This document shows positions 35,539 to 44,785 of a stretch of 64,000 nt of DNA, one piece after another. The position numbers and the translations under genes are program-made. The notes beneath the pieces were generated by a model. It saw only the letters and a list, made by a program, of their open reading frames with translations, was not told the origin of the DNA and made no database searches. Position 1 is the stretch's first letter. Each line of letters starts with the position of its first letter. Origin of the DNA: Marinobacter orientalis (GTDB lineage Bacteria > Pseudomonadota > Gammaproteobacteria > Pseudomonadales > Oleiphilaceae); the NCBI RefSeq assembly GCF_004792665.1, contig NZ_SRZX01000001.1, positions 806,001 to 870,000 on the forward strand, given 5' to 3'.

Positions 35539-36372
35539 ATGGACGATCTTCTGGGAACTGACATTAACGCATCGGAGCTATGGGAGCAGGCATTATCGCT
35601 GATCATGACCTACGCCCCGAAATTAGTGCTGGCGATAATCACGCTGATTGTTGGTCTCTGGCTGATTAACCGGTTCGTGGCAGTTGTCGATAAAAAGCTG
35701 GGCGCGAAAGATCCGACCCTGAACAAGTTTCTGTGCGGCCTGATAAGCATCATTTTCAAGGTTATGCTGCTGATCTCGGTTGCCTCGATGGTGGGTATCG
35801 CTACCACCTCGTTCATCGCCGTCATCGGTGCCGCCGGTCTGGCCATCGGCCTGGCGCTTCAGGGCAGCCTCGGCAACTTTGCCGGGGGCGTACTGATACT
35901 GATCTTCAAGCCCTTCAAGGTAGGCGACACCATCGAGGCCCAGGGATTCCTGGGTACCGTTGCGGAGATCCAGATTCTCTATACCGTAGTCAATACCTTC
36001 GATAACCGTCGGGTCGTCATTCCCAACGGCAGCCTGTCCAACGACACCCTGGTGAACGTCAGCATTTATCACCAGCGCCGTTGTGACATGACCTTCGGCA
36101 TTCACTACGACGACGATATCGACAAGGCCCTGGCCGTACTCCGGCGTCTGTTCGACGAAGACGAACGGTCCCTGAAAGATCCCGAACCACGGATCTGCGT
36201 CGGCAGCCTTGGCGATAACTCGGTCAATCTGATGTTCCGTGCCTGGGTGGCAACCGACGACCTCTGGCCGTACTACTGGGACATGCATGAGAAGGTGAAA
36301 AAGGCGTTCGATGCCGAAGGCATCACTATTCCGTTCCCCCAGCGGGATGTACATGTTTACAAAGCCGAGTGA
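35539..36372 (+). CDS. mscS: Small-conductance mechanosensitive channel MscS
   Basis: MscS opens under membrane tension to release solutes after osmotic downshock. The 277-residue protein follows E. coli MscS (286). It has three N-terminal helices, the pore helix TM3 with the Gly/Ala pattern GAAGLAIGLALQGSLGNFAGG near 95-117, the beta domain (FKVGDTIEAQGFLGTVAEI), and the C-terminal PFPQRDVHVY. AGGAG lies eight bases upstream of the ATG. A weak promoter may exist at TTGCAC/TATAAG in the 161-base leader, but its spacing is long. The gene appears monocistronic. Confidence 0.93.
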   Translation: MDDLLGTDINASELWEQALSLIMTYAPKLVLAIITLIVGLWLINRFVAVVDKKLGAKDPTLNKFLCGLISIIFKVMLLISVASMVGIATTSFIAVIGAAGLAIGLALQGSLGNFAGGVLILIFKPFKVGDTIEAQGFLGTVAEIQILYTVVNTFDNRRVVIPNGSLSNDTLVNVSIYHQRRCDMTFGIHYDDDIDKALAVLRRLFDEDERSLKDPEPRICVGSLGDNSVNLMFRAWVATDDLWPYYWDMHEKVKKAFDAEGITIPFPQRDVHVYKAE

Positions 36373-36480
36373 CTGGTGCCTCAACAACACAGTCCGTAAC
36401 TCGCATTCTGTACAACCTCAACTAAGCTGACCAGTAATGGCAGTGGCGCACGGCAACAACGGCGCCGCTGTCAGGCCACA

Positions 36481-36511
36481 GGAACCGGCGCATGCCGAAT
36501 CCACCGGTTCC
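36481..36511. repeat. 8-bp inverted repeat before the YbaK-family gene
   Basis: GGAACCGG and CCGGTTCC are separated by 15 bases in the 174-base spacer after mscS. There is no T run, so it is not a normal terminator. It may be the end of the mscS message or an operator. Confidence 0.3.
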
Positions 36512-36546
36512 GGTACCGCAGTCATTGCTGGTAGGAGGTTGTCACT

Positions 36547-37104
36547 ATGCCGGTTCAGCAGTTGAAGCAATACCTCGACCAGGCAGGCGTGGAATACATG
36601 TGCCTGTCTCACCCCCCTGCATTCACCGCCCAGCAACTCGCCCATCACGTCAAGATCGCCGGTGACCGGGTGGTAAAAACCGTTATTATCGAGCTGGATG
36701 GCAAAATGGCCATGCTGGTCATGCCTGCGACCTGGCGTATTCGCTGGGACCGGCTAAGCCAGATTCTCGATACCGACTTCCTTGACCTGGCGGACGAACA
36801 GGAATTTCAGGACCGCTTCCCGGAATGCGAGGTGGGCGCCATGCCACCGTTCGGCAACCTCTTTGACATGTCGGTATACTGTGCTGAAGCCCTGACCCGG
36901 CAACCGGAGCTGGCCTTTGCCGCCGGCACTCACACCGAGTCCATCCACATGAAGACCAGGGATTTCCTGGACCTGGCGCATCCTGTAGTGCTTGAGCAGG
37001 GATTCGTAAGGCCGGGGGCCCAGAAGCCGGCGTGGCTCAAGGGTCGTGCCCGCAGGGCAAAGTCGCTGACAGACAGCCACGTTGCCGGCCTGGCGGGATA
37101 CTGA
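36547..37104 (+). CDS. YbaK/EbsC-family aminoacyl-tRNA deacylase
   Basis: The 185-residue protein has the fold that removes wrong amino acids from tRNA (YbaK acts on Cys-tRNA-Pro, ProX on Ala-tRNA-Pro). Visible landmarks are VVKTVIIELDGKMAMLVMP near 42-60, GAMPPFGNLFDM near 97-108, with the Gly-x-Pro-Pro-Phe-Gly loop of the pocket, and AGTHTESIHM near 126-135. The C-terminal extension of about 40 basic residues is longer than in YbaK. Specificity cannot be told from sequence. GGAGG lies seven bases before the ATG. Confidence 0.8.
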   Translation: MPVQQLKQYLDQAGVEYMCLSHPPAFTAQQLAHHVKIAGDRVVKTVIIELDGKMAMLVMPATWRIRWDRLSQILDTDFLDLADEQEFQDRFPECEVGAMPPFGNLFDMSVYCAEALTRQPELAFAAGTHTESIHMKTRDFLDLAHPVVLEQGFVRPGAQKPAWLKGRARRAKSLTDSHVAGLAGY

Positions 37105-37193
37105 CAGCACTGACCGCCGGCACCGGCTTGATCCGGGCCGCTTGTCTGAACGCGCCCATCGCGTAAACTGGGCCTAACAGACAGGAACCCGTT

Positions 37194-38480
37194 ATGACCC
37201 AAGCCTTTGATGTTGTTATTGTCGGTGCCGGCATGGTCGGTGCAGCCCTTGCCGCCGGCCTCGGCCGCAGCGGCTTTCGCGTTGCCCTTGTGGATCAGGG
37301 GGCCGCACCTTTCTTTGATGCTTCACAACCACCCGATATCCGGGTGTCGGCCCTGAGCGCCGGCAGCGAACGTTACCTTACCGAACTTGGAGCCTGGCCA
37401 GAGATCCTGACCATGCGCGCCACTCCCTATACCCGCCTGGCGGTATGGGATGAGACAGACCATCCATTGAGCAGTGTCCTGCCCCGCAAGATCGCCGAGG
37501 CCGTTTTTGATGCCCGCAACCTGTCAGCAAGCCATCTGGGGCATATTGTGGAGAACCGCGTTACCCAGCAGGCCCTCTGGAACTGCGCCGGGACCCAGCC
37601 ATCGGTCACCCTGTTTGCCGGCCACGCCGTCACCAGGCTCATCAACGGCGATGACCGGGCGGAGGTAACGCTGGACGATGGCACGGAACTGAGCGGCGAA
37701 CTGATTGTAGGCGCAGACGGAGCCAGTTCCGGTGTCCGCAACCTCGCCGGCATCGGCATCACCCGCGACCAGTACCAGCAACAGGCCATGGTGATCTCGG
37801 TCCGCTATCAGGGCCCGGTCCAGGACATCACCTGGCAGGGATTCTACCCCAGCGGTCCCCGGGCCTTCCTGCCGCTACATTCCGCTGGCAGTGGCGAAAG
37901 CTGGGCTTCCCTGGTGTGGTATGACTCGCCGGAAGAACTGGCGCGGCTCAAGGCATTGGACAACAGCGCATTGATGGCGGAAATACAGAACGCCTTCCCG
38001 CCCGAGCTGCCACCGTTAACCCACATTGATGCCAAAGCCAGCTTCCCGATTGCGCGCCAGCACGCCAGGAAGTATGTCAACAACCGCGTCGTGCTGGCAG
38101 GCGACGCTGCCCATACCATCAACCCGCTGGCCGGCCAGGGTGTGAACCTGGGCTTCGCGGATGCCCGTTGCCTGCAGTTGGTCCTCCGCGAAGCCAGGCG
38201 CGCCGGCAACAGCCTGGCCAGTCCCGCTCAACTGGATCAATACGAACAGCAACGCCGCCCGGCCAACCGCCGCATGATGCTGACCATGGATGTGTTCTAC
38301 CACCTGTTCAGCAATCGCACACCGCCCCTGCATCTGTTACGCAACCTTGGCCTGGGCGCAGCGAAAGCCATGCCATTTGCCAGAAACCGGGTAGCCAAAT
38401 ACGCTATGGGTATCGACGACGAACTACCCCCGGTCATCCGCCAACTGGCAGCGAAGCTTCCGGGGCTGAAGCAACTGTAG
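37194..38480 (+). CDS. UbiH/UbiF/COQ6-family FAD-dependent monooxygenase
   Basis: A 428-residue flavin hydroxylase of aerobic ubiquinone synthesis. It shows the FAD-binding VVIVGAGMVGAALAAGLGRSG near 7-27, the DG motif LIVGADGASSGVRNLAGI, and the GD motif VVLAGDAAHTINPLAGQGVNLGFAD. These three together define the UbiH-UbiF-VisC family. It probably hydroxylates one ring position of the polyprenyl-phenol intermediate. Overall resemblance is to UbiF (C6 position), but paralogues with different positions are common, so I give no symbol. Nearby hinT and the YbaK gene are unrelated; ubiC and ubiA lie 36 kb away. Confidence 0.82.
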   Translation: MTQAFDVVIVGAGMVGAALAAGLGRSGFRVALVDQGAAPFFDASQPPDIRVSALSAGSERYLTELGAWPEILTMRATPYTRLAVWDETDHPLSSVLPRKIAEAVFDARNLSASHLGHIVENRVTQQALWNCAGTQPSVTLFAGHAVTRLINGDDRAEVTLDDGTELSGELIVGADGASSGVRNLAGIGITRDQYQQQAMVISVRYQGPVQDITWQGFYPSGPRAFLPLHSAGSGESWASLVWYDSPEELARLKALDNSALMAEIQNAFPPELPPLTHIDAKASFPIARQHARKYVNNRVVLAGDAAHTINPLAGQGVNLGFADARCLQLVLREARRAGNSLASPAQLDQYEQQRRPANRRMMLTMDVFYHLFSNRTPPLHLLRNLGLGAAKAMPFARNRVAKYAMGIDDELPPVIRQLAAKLPGLKQL

Positions 38481-38519
38481 TTCATTGTTCTGACGTTCAT
38501 TCATCAACAGGGGACCATT

Positions 38520-38885
38520 ATGTCGGAGACTATTTTCAGCAAAATCATCAACCGCGAGATTCCGGCGGATATTGTCTATGAAGACGATATCAGCCTTGCC
38601 TTCAGGGACATCAATCCGCAGGCACCGGTGCATCTGCTGATTATTCCGAAAAAAGAAATCGCGACGATCAATGATATCCAGGAAGGCGATCGTGAACTGG
38701 TCGGCCATCTGTACTGGGTTGCCGCCAAACTGGCAAAGGATATGGATTTTGCCGACGACGGCTACAGGACAGTCATGAACTGTGGCGAAAATTCGGGCCA
38801 GACAGTCTTCCACATCCACCTGCACCTGCTGGCCGGCAAACCCTTCGGCTGGCCGCCCTATACTGACAAGAAGAAGCAGGGCTAA
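38520..38885 (+). CDS. hinT: HIT-family nucleotide-binding protein HinT
   Basis: A 121-residue purine nucleoside phosphoramidase of the histidine-triad family. The triad HIHLHLL is at 98-104, the opening TIFSKIINREIPADIVYEDD is typical of HINT proteins, and the GQTVFH stretch precedes the triad. HinT hydrolyses AMP-lysine and aminoacyl-adenylates in vitro; its cellular role remains broad. It follows the flavin hydroxylase by 39 bases. Beyond its stop lies the second cloverleaf repeat. Confidence 0.9.
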   Translation: MSETIFSKIINREIPADIVYEDDISLAFRDINPQAPVHLLIIPKKEIATINDIQEGDRELVGHLYWVAAKLAKDMDFADDGYRTVMNCGENSGQTVFHIHLHLLAGKPFGWPPYTDKKKQG

Positions 38886-38933
38886 GTGCCTGGGGAGTAG
38901 TCCTCGCAGACTGCAGATCCAGGTGCATAGTTC

Positions 38934-39024
38934 GGGGGCACTGTTCAGGACCGTGGAGCGCCAGGGATGGCGCGACCGAGCCCTACAGGGATGTATTGAC
39001 GGGCGTGTCGTGAACAGTGCTCCC
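38934..39024 (+). repeat. Cloverleaf repeat with two GGGA-loop hairpins (copy 2)
   Basis: The outer arms at 38934-38947 and 39011-39024 pair over 14 bases (one G-U). Inside are a perfect hairpin GCGCCA/TGGCGC with loop GGGA (38958-38973) and a second, TACA/TGTA with loop GGGA (38984-38995), extended by GCCC/GGGC. The second loop reads CTACAGGGATGT, which differs from the CsrA consensus RUACARGGAUGU only at its first base. It starts 49 bases after the hinT stop, in the same orientation as hinT. No U run follows, so it is not a simple terminator. Confidence 0.78.
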
Positions 39025-39074
39025 GGCCGGGCGAAAAACTCCCAAACCAACAGGCTACACGGGCAAAACCAAAT

Positions 39075-39797
39075 TCAGCGCCCAACAACCTTCTCGGCTT
39101 CTTCAACCGGCGTATGCCGGACATCCTCGCCCTTGACCATGAAGATCACGTTCTCGGCAATGTTACAGGCATGATCCCCCACCCGCTCCAGGGCGCGAAG
39201 AATCCACATTACCGACATGCAGCGGGAAATGTTGCGGGTGTCTTCCATCATGAACGTCAGCAACGTCCGCGTGGCCGCCTGATATTCCTCGTCGACCCGC
39301 TTGTCTTCCTTCATGATCCGCAGCGCCTGCTCCGAATCCAGGCGGGCGAAGGCGTCCAGGGAGTCATGCAGCATGCTCAGCACATGATTGCCGATATGGC
39401 GCACTTCCACGTAGCCGCGGGGGGCCTGGCCTTCCTCTGAGAGTTTGATGGCAAACTTGGCGATTTTCTTGGCCTCGTCGCCGACACGCTCCAGATCTGC
39501 GACCATCTTGATAACCGAGATCACCAGGCGGAGATCGCGCGCCGTAGGTTGACGGCGGGCAATGATCAGCGTGGCTTCTTCGTCGATTTCAATTTCCTTC
39601 TGATCAACCTTTTTGTCCATGGCACGGACTTCATCAGCCAGGTTGCCATCGTTCTCAACCAGCGCAGTGATGGCGCGATCCACCTGGGATTCCACCATGC
39701 CGCCCATCTCCAGGAATTCGCTCTTCAGGGCCATCAGTTCGTCATTGAACTTGTTCGATATATGATCGCCGTACACATCGTCCTTTTTATCTGGCAT
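39075..39797 (-). CDS. phoU: Phosphate-specific transport regulator PhoU
   Basis: PhoU links the Pst transporter to PhoR and keeps the Pho regulon off when phosphate is plentiful. The 240-residue, all-helical protein has the two repeated three-helix domains with the metal-binding motifs VADLERVGDEAKKIA and LRALERVGDHACNIAENV. It is the last gene of the minus-strand pst operon, 33 bases after pstB. The usual genetic context and the motifs leave little doubt. Confidence 0.95.
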   Translation of the reverse strand: MPDKKDDVYGDHISNKFNDELMALKSEFLEMGGMVESQVDRAITALVENDGNLADEVRAMDKKVDQKEIEIDEEATLIIARRQPTARDLRLVISVIKMVADLERVGDEAKKIAKFAIKLSEEGQAPRGYVEVRHIGNHVLSMLHDSLDAFARLDSEQALRIMKEDKRVDEEYQAATRTLLTFMMEDTRNISRCMSVMWILRALERVGDHACNIAENVIFMVKGEDVRHTPVEEAEKVVGR

Positions 39798-39830
39798 AAC
39801 TTTGTTCTCCAGTGTTCAACCGTACCGGTT

Positions 39831-40724
39831 TTAACCAAAACGCCCGGTGATATAGGATTCAGTAAGCTGGTGTTCCGGTGAAGTGAAAACCTTGTTGGTT
39901 TCGTTCACTTCAACCAGGTGGCCCAGGTGGAAATACGCGGTGCGATTGGACACCCTCGCAGCCTGTTGCATCGAGTGGGTCACAATTACGATGGTATAGC
40001 TTTTCGACATATCGGCGATCAGTTCCTCGACCCTTGCAGTTGCAATCGGATCCAGTGCTGAGCAGGGCTCATCCATCAGGATCACTTCCGGGCTTACCGC
40101 GATGGCTCGTGCTATGCACAGTCGCTGCTGTTGACCGCCAGACATACCGGTTGCTACCGAATCCAGGCGATCCTTCGCTTCTTCCCACAGTCCGGCTTTG
40201 CGAAGGCTGTTCTCGACGATTTCGTCCAGCTCTGACTTGCGGTTGGCCAGTCCGTGGATTTTAGGACCATAAGCTACGTTGTCGTAGATCGACTTGGGAA
40301 AGGGATTGGGCTTCTGGAATACCATGCCGACGCGGGCCCGCAGCTCAACCACATCCCGTTTTGGACTGTAGATGTCCTCGCCGTCAAGCATCAACTGCCC
40401 CTTTACGCGACAGATATCAATGCTGTCATTCATCCGATTAAGACAGCGCAGGAATGTGGACTTGCCACAGCCGGAGGGGCCGATGAACGAGATAACTTCG
40501 TTCCGGCCAATGTCCAGGCTGATATCCTTGATTGCGCGATCGCTGCCATAGGAGACACTCACGTTACGCAACTGGAACTTGGGATCGCTGGCAAACGGCT
40601 TTCCAACCGTTTTGCCTTCTTCGATTATCGTGTCCTCTGGCTTGTCCTGGGGCACCGGAATCTCCGCAGCCTGCTTGTCTCGCATGTTTACTCCAGTGGA
40701 AATACTCGGATTGATCGTGTTCAT
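39831..40724 (-). CDS. pstB: Phosphate ABC transporter ATP-binding protein
   Basis: PstB powers high-affinity phosphate import. The 297-residue protein carries the Walker [10 protein letters not shown] (82-90), Q-loop [19 protein letters not shown], signature [14 protein letters not shown] and Walker [14 protein letters not shown]. An N-terminal tail of about 47 residues precedes the ABC domain; E. coli PstB (257) lacks it. AGGAG lies seven bases before the chosen ATG, which is ten bases after pstA; a longer frame overlapping pstA is rejected. Confidence 0.95.
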   Translation of the reverse strand: MNTINPSISTGVNMRDKQAAEIPVPQDKPEDTIIEEGKTVGKPFASDPKFQLRNVSVSYGSDRAIKDISLDIGRNEVISFIGPSGCGKSTFLRCLNRMNDSIDICRVKGQLMLDGEDIYSPKRDVVELRARVGMVFQKPNPFPKSIYDNVAYGPKIHGLANRKSELDEIVENSLRKAGLWEEAKDRLDSVATGMSGGQQQRLCIARAIAVSPEVILMDEPCSALDPIATARVEELIADMSKSYTIVIVTHSMQQAARVSNRTAYFHLGHLVEVNETNKVFTSPEHQLTESYITGRFG

Positions 40725-40734
40725 GTCGTTCTCC

Positions 40735-42012
40735 TTACCAGCGACGCTCAAGCCGCTTGCGCAGCCAGATCGCCAGTGCATTCATACTGATCATGAAGGT
40801 GAGCAGCACCATGATGGCGGCGGATGCCAGCTCTATGAACCCCTGTTCAGAGCTGCTTGCCCATAGGTAAATCTGCACCGGCAATACCGTGGCCGAATCG
40901 AAAAAGCCGGTCGGCACATCCACAATGAAGGCCACCATGCCGATCAACAGTAACGGGGCCGTCTCTCCCAGTGCCTGGGCCATGCCGATAATGGTACCGG
41001 TCAGCATCCCGGGCATCGCCAGCGGTATCACGTGATGGAGCACCACCTGCATTTTGGAGGCACCGACACCCTCGGCCGCCTCACGTATCGAGGGCGGTAC
41101 GCTCTTGATGGCCGCGCGGCTGGAAATGATGATGGTCGGCAGTGTCATCAGCGCCAGCACCATGCCTCCCACCACCGGTACCGACCGGGGCATGCCGAAC
41201 AGACCAATGAAAACCGCCAGACCAAGCAGACCAAAGATGATCGATGGCACTGCGGCCAGGTTATTGATATTGACCTCGATGAAATCGGTAAATTTATTCT
41301 GGGGTGCAAATTCCTCCAGATAGACCGCTGCTGCGATACCGACCGGAAACGCAATTGCCAGTGTGACCAGCATGGTCAGCAGAGAACCCACGATGGCACC
41401 CAGAATACCCGCATTCGACGGTTCCCGGGAGTCGCCGCGACTGAACAGTACGTCGTTAAAGCTGGTGTCTATCACGCCCTTCTCAACCAGTTCGTCCACC
41501 CAGCGTTGCTGCTGTTCGGACAGCTTTATACTGTACCTGGGATTGCCAGCGTGTTTGACATATGTTGAGACCCGATCATGTGCCAGAAACTCGATGGTTT
41601 GCGTGGTGTTCAGCAAATCGGGATTATTTTCCAGCAAATCACGAACCTCGCTGGCCGCGTAGTTGCCAACCAGACGGCCCAGTTCCCGTTTTTCAGCCGC
41701 AGTTTCAGCCTCCGGAATATGATCCTGCAATGCGTCAATGATCGGCGCAACGAAATCCGCCATGGAACGCTGATCCTCATCGGTCGGATCGTCCAGATAC
41801 ATCATTTCCGAATCGAGAGTCACATCCAGTGTGATGGTGGTCTTGATAAAGCCGGTGTGGCCCTTGCCGATAATGTCAGCAAAAAGAATGAACAATGACC
41901 CGAGGGCAATGAATATCGCCACCATGCCATACAGCCGGAACCGGCGCTCCTTGCGATAGCGCCGCTTCAGGGAGTTACGGACAATCTCCGCCTGAGAACT
42001 CTGATCACTCAT
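40735..42012 (-). CDS. pstA: Phosphate ABC transporter permease PstA
   Basis: One of the two membrane channels of the Pst importer. At 425 residues it is much longer than E. coli PstA (296). The first helix (about 29-48) is followed by roughly 150 hydrophilic residues predicted to lie in the periplasm. The permease domain then occupies about 205-420, with the ABC-coupling loop [21 protein letters not shown]. Such an insertion (DUF3333 type) is known in other marine and pseudomonad PstA proteins. The start overlaps the end of pstC by eight bases. Confidence 0.93.
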   Translation of the reverse strand: MSDQSSQAEIVRNSLKRRYRKERRFRLYGMVAIFIALGSLFILFADIIGKGHTGFIKTTITLDVTLDSEMMYLDDPTDEDQRSMADFVAPIIDALQDHIPEAETAAEKRELGRLVGNYAASEVRDLLENNPDLLNTTQTIEFLAHDRVSTYVKHAGNPRYSIKLSEQQQRWVDELVEKGVIDTSFNDVLFSRGDSREPSNAGILGAIVGSLLTMLVTLAIAFPVGIAAAVYLEEFAPQNKFTDFIEVNINNLAAVPSIIFGLLGLAVFIGLFGMPRSVPVVGGMVLALMTLPTIIISSRAAIKSVPPSIREAAEGVGASKMQVVLHHVIPLAMPGMLTGTIIGMAQALGETAPLLLIGMVAFIVDVPTGFFDSATVLPVQIYLWASSSEQGFIELASAAIMVLLTFMISMNALAIWLRKRLERRW

Positions 42013-43393
42013 ACTGTTCCCTATACTTGCGTACGATCTTGAGAGCTACCACGTTCAGCAGCAGCGTAACGATAAACAACAGCATACCCAGCGCGAATGC
42101 AGAGAGGGTCTTGGCGCTGTCGAACTCCTGATCACCCACCAGCAATGTTGCAATCTGCACCGTCACTGTCGTTACTGACTCCAACGGATTCGCCGTCAGG
42201 TTGGCCGCAAGGCCTGCTGCCATGACCACAATCATGGTTTCACCAATGGCGCGGGAAGCTGCCAGCAGAATGCCACCAATAATGCCGGGCAGAGCTGCCG
42301 GAAAAATCACCTTTTTCATGGTTTCCGACTGTGTCGCGCCCAGGGCCAGTGAGCCGTCCCGCATGGTCTGGGGCACTGCATTGATGACGTCGTCTGACAG
42401 CGATGATACGAATGGCACGATCATGATGCCCATCACCAGGCCGGCGGCCAGTGCGCTCTGGGAAGAGGCCTCCAGGCCCACCATTTCGGCAAGGTCACGG
42501 ATGAATGGGGCAACCGTCAACGCGGCGAAAAAACCGTAAACCACGGTGGGAATACCCGCCAGCATTTCCAGCACCGGCTTCGCCGTGGAGCGCACACGTC
42601 TGCTGGCGTACTCGGACAGGTAAATGGCAGACAGCAGGCCAACAGGCACCGCCACCAGCAGGGCGATGGCGGAAATCAACAGGGTACCGGTGAACAGCGG
42701 GATAACGCCGAAGGCCCCTTCCGCACCCACCTGATCGGCACGCAAGGCAGTCTGGGGACTCCAGGTGGTGCCAAACAGGAACTCACTGAGGGGCACCCTG
42801 TTAAAGAACCGCACTGTTTCGAAAATCACCGAAAACACAATGCCCGCAGTGGTCAGTACCGCCAGTGCCGCACACACAAAGAAGATGCGGCGAAGGGTTG
42901 TTTCCACGTTCTTTCTGGCGTTGATATGGGGTGCAACACGGGTCCAGGCAAACGCAGCCCCGAGTATTGCAATCAGTATTACCAGGATGGCCTTGAAGTT
43001 TCTGCTCTGACTTTCCAGGTTTTCCAGCAATGACGCCGCCCCGGCAATATGCTCCGGCACAAATTCCGGATTGAGCTTGCCCGCTGCCACATTACTGATC
43101 TGGGAGAGTATCAGGCTGGCCTCCCCGGCAGATTCTGGCCAGGTTTCCTGGGGCAATGATGCGATCACAATGCCCTGGATAATCTTGCCTTCGAAACCGG
43201 CCCACGCCGCCAGCACAATCAGCGCGGGAATGGCACACCACAGTGCTGCACGCGCCGCGTAGTAGAAAGGAAGAGCCTTGAGGTTCCGGATACCGCCGAG
43301 GGGCGCTGCCACCGCCCGGGATCGCATGTAAGCGAGGCCATAGGCAACCACGGCGAGAACCAGAACCAGGGGCAGAAGATTGGCCGTCTGCAT
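42005..43393 (-). CDS. pstC: Phosphate ABC transporter permease PstC
   Basis: The second Pst channel subunit. It has 462 residues against 319 in E. coli. Extra N-terminal material (about 1-160) contains two hydrophobic segments and a soluble loop; the permease domain with coupling loop DGSLALGATQSETMKKVIFPAALPG fills the second half. Its enlargement parallels that of PstA, which suggests that the two extra domains may contact each other or PstS in the periplasm. It follows pstS after 148 bases containing a stable hairpin. Confidence 0.92.
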   Translation of the reverse strand: MQTANLLPLVLVLAVVAYGLAYMRSRAVAAPLGGIRNLKALPFYYAARAALWCAIPALIVLAAWAGFEGKIIQGIVIASLPQETWPESAGEASLILSQISNVAAGKLNPEFVPEHIAGAASLLENLESQSRNFKAILVILIAILGAAFAWTRVAPHINARKNVETTLRRIFFVCAALAVLTTAGIVFSVIFETVRFFNRVPLSEFLFGTTWSPQTALRADQVGAEGAFGVIPLFTGTLLISAIALLVAVPVGLLSAIYLSEYASRRVRSTAKPVLEMLAGIPTVVYGFFAALTVAPFIRDLAEMVGLEASSQSALAAGLVMGIMIVPFVSSLSDDVINAVPQTMRDGSLALGATQSETMKKVIFPAALPGIIGGILLAASRAIGETMIVVMAAGLAANLTANPLESVTTVTVQIATLLVGDQEFDSAKTLSAFALGMLLFIVTLLLNVVALKIVRKYREQYE

Positions 43394-43478
43394 ATCAGTC
43401 TCTGTATTAATGGCTTTGAGTTAGCTGGACGTCTATTTTGCCAGTTAGCCGGGCAAAAATATTCACACAGATGTAATA

Positions 43479-43508
43479 AGGAACGCGGACCTGAAAGCCC
43501 GCGTTCCT
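43479..43508 (-). other. Intercistronic hairpin between pstS and pstC
   Basis: A 10-bp stem AGGAACGCGG/CCGCGTTCCT with a ten-base loop follows the pstS stop by about 35 bases. Only a weak T tract follows. Such structures usually protect the message of the abundant binding protein and reduce read-through into the permease genes. Confidence 0.6.
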
Positions 43509-43541
43509 CTGTAGTCATCCCTGACGCTTTCTGGCTGGGCC

Positions 43542-44588
43542 TTACAGCTCGTTACCCGTCATTGGCTCCAGATTTCTTGCTCTTTTGGCAGTCTTCATGC
43601 GCTGGTCACGTGGCAGCGGGATCAGACCCACATCAACCAGATAGCCGTTATCGCCCCAGGCACTTTCGCTGGTAAACTCGGCTATGTATTCCTTGATACC
43701 CGGAACAACGCCTACGTGCGCATTCTTGACATAAAACCACAGTGAACGGGCAACCGGATAGTCTTCGCTGGAAATGGCTTCCGGAGTCGGCTCAACACCG
43801 TTAACACTGGCTGCCTGGATCTGGCCGGTGTTCTCCATCAGGAAGCTGTAGCCGAAGATACCCAGTGTTTGCGGGTCCTGGGCCAGGCGCTGAACGATCA
43901 GGTTGTCGTTTTCGCCGGCTTCGATGAACGGACCGTCTTCACGCATGGCGTGACAAACCGATTTCATCTCACTCTTGTCCATATTCTTGATGAAATCGTA
44001 CTGTTTACAGCCGCCCTGCATGGCGATTTCAACGAAGGCATCGCGGGTACCGGACGTCGGAGGCGGGCCCATTACGCTGATTTCAAAGTCTGGCAGGCTG
44101 GAATCGATCTCGCTCCACTTTTCATAAGGGTTGGGTACCAGCTCATCGCCGCCATCGGGGTCCGGCACTTCCTTGGCCAGCGCCAGGAATACCTGCTTCA
44201 GGGTCAGATCCAGCTTTTCCGCGTCCCTGGAGTTGGCGATGACGATACCGTCGGCACCAATACGCACTTCAGTAATCTTCTCGACGCCGTTGGACTGGCA
44301 GTTCTCGAACTCGCCCGGCTTCATGCGACGGGAAGCATTGGTGATATCCGGGTGCTGGGTGCCAACACCTTCACAGAACAGTTTCAAGCCGCCGCCAGAA
44401 CCAGTGGATTCCAGCTTCGGCGTCGGGAAATCGGTGTTACGACCGAAACGCTCGGCAACCACAGTGGCAAACGGATAAACCGTCGAAGAACCGACAATGT
44501 TGATGGTGTCGCGAGCCATGGCCGGTGTCGACACAGCGGCGATGCTGCCTGCCAGTGCCACGCTTGTAAGGGCTGTTTTAAGTTTCAT
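43542..44588 (-). CDS. pstS: Phosphate ABC transporter substrate-binding protein PstS
   Basis: The periplasmic phosphate-binding protein. A signal peptide ends near TPAMA at residue 25 and the mature protein begins RDTINIVGSSTVYPFATVVAERFG, where the GSSTV loop binds phosphate. Other ligand stretches are STGSGGGLKLFCEGVG and PPTSGTRDAFVEIA. At 348 residues it resembles the pseudomonad PstS group more than E. coli PstS. The ATG is used; a GTG three bases upstream is equally well placed for the GGAG. A Pho box lies upstream, making it the first gene of pstSCAB-phoU. Confidence 0.94.
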   Translation of the reverse strand: MKLKTALTSVALAGSIAAVSTPAMARDTINIVGSSTVYPFATVVAERFGRNTDFPTPKLESTGSGGGLKLFCEGVGTQHPDITNASRRMKPGEFENCQSNGVEKITEVRIGADGIVIANSRDAEKLDLTLKQVFLALAKEVPDPDGGDELVPNPYEKWSEIDSSLPDFEISVMGPPPTSGTRDAFVEIAMQGGCKQYDFIKNMDKSEMKSVCHAMREDGPFIEAGENDNLIVQRLAQDPQTLGIFGYSFLMENTGQIQAASVNGVEPTPEAISSEDYPVARSLWFYVKNAHVGVVPGIKEYIAEFTSESAWGDNGYLVDVGLIPLPRDQRMKTAKRARNLEPMTGNEL

Positions 44589-44649
44589 CACGTTGAATCT
44601 CCATTAGTCACTTTGACTTTATTGTCGGATCTGCTTCACCGATGGGTGA

Positions 44650-44683
44650 ACAATAAAGGGGTTCTGTGACAACTTTGTTACAA
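44650..44683 (-). promoter_or_regulatory. Pho box and -10 of pstS
   Basis: On the minus strand TTGTAAC-AAAG-TTGTCAC (44683-44666) is a PhoB site of two 7-mers with a four-base gap. A TATTGT -10 follows after ten bases (44655-44650). The leader to pstS is about 55 bases. Spacing equals that of the phoB promoter type, so phosphate starvation should induce the operon. Confidence 0.88.
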
Positions 44684-44785
44684 CCACTGAAATATAGAAC
44701 AGAACGTTCAATTTCTCTTGCAGACGCAGCGCAGGCCGCTACCATGCGGGAACTAAAAACAATTCCGGACTAAAAGGTTTCATCC

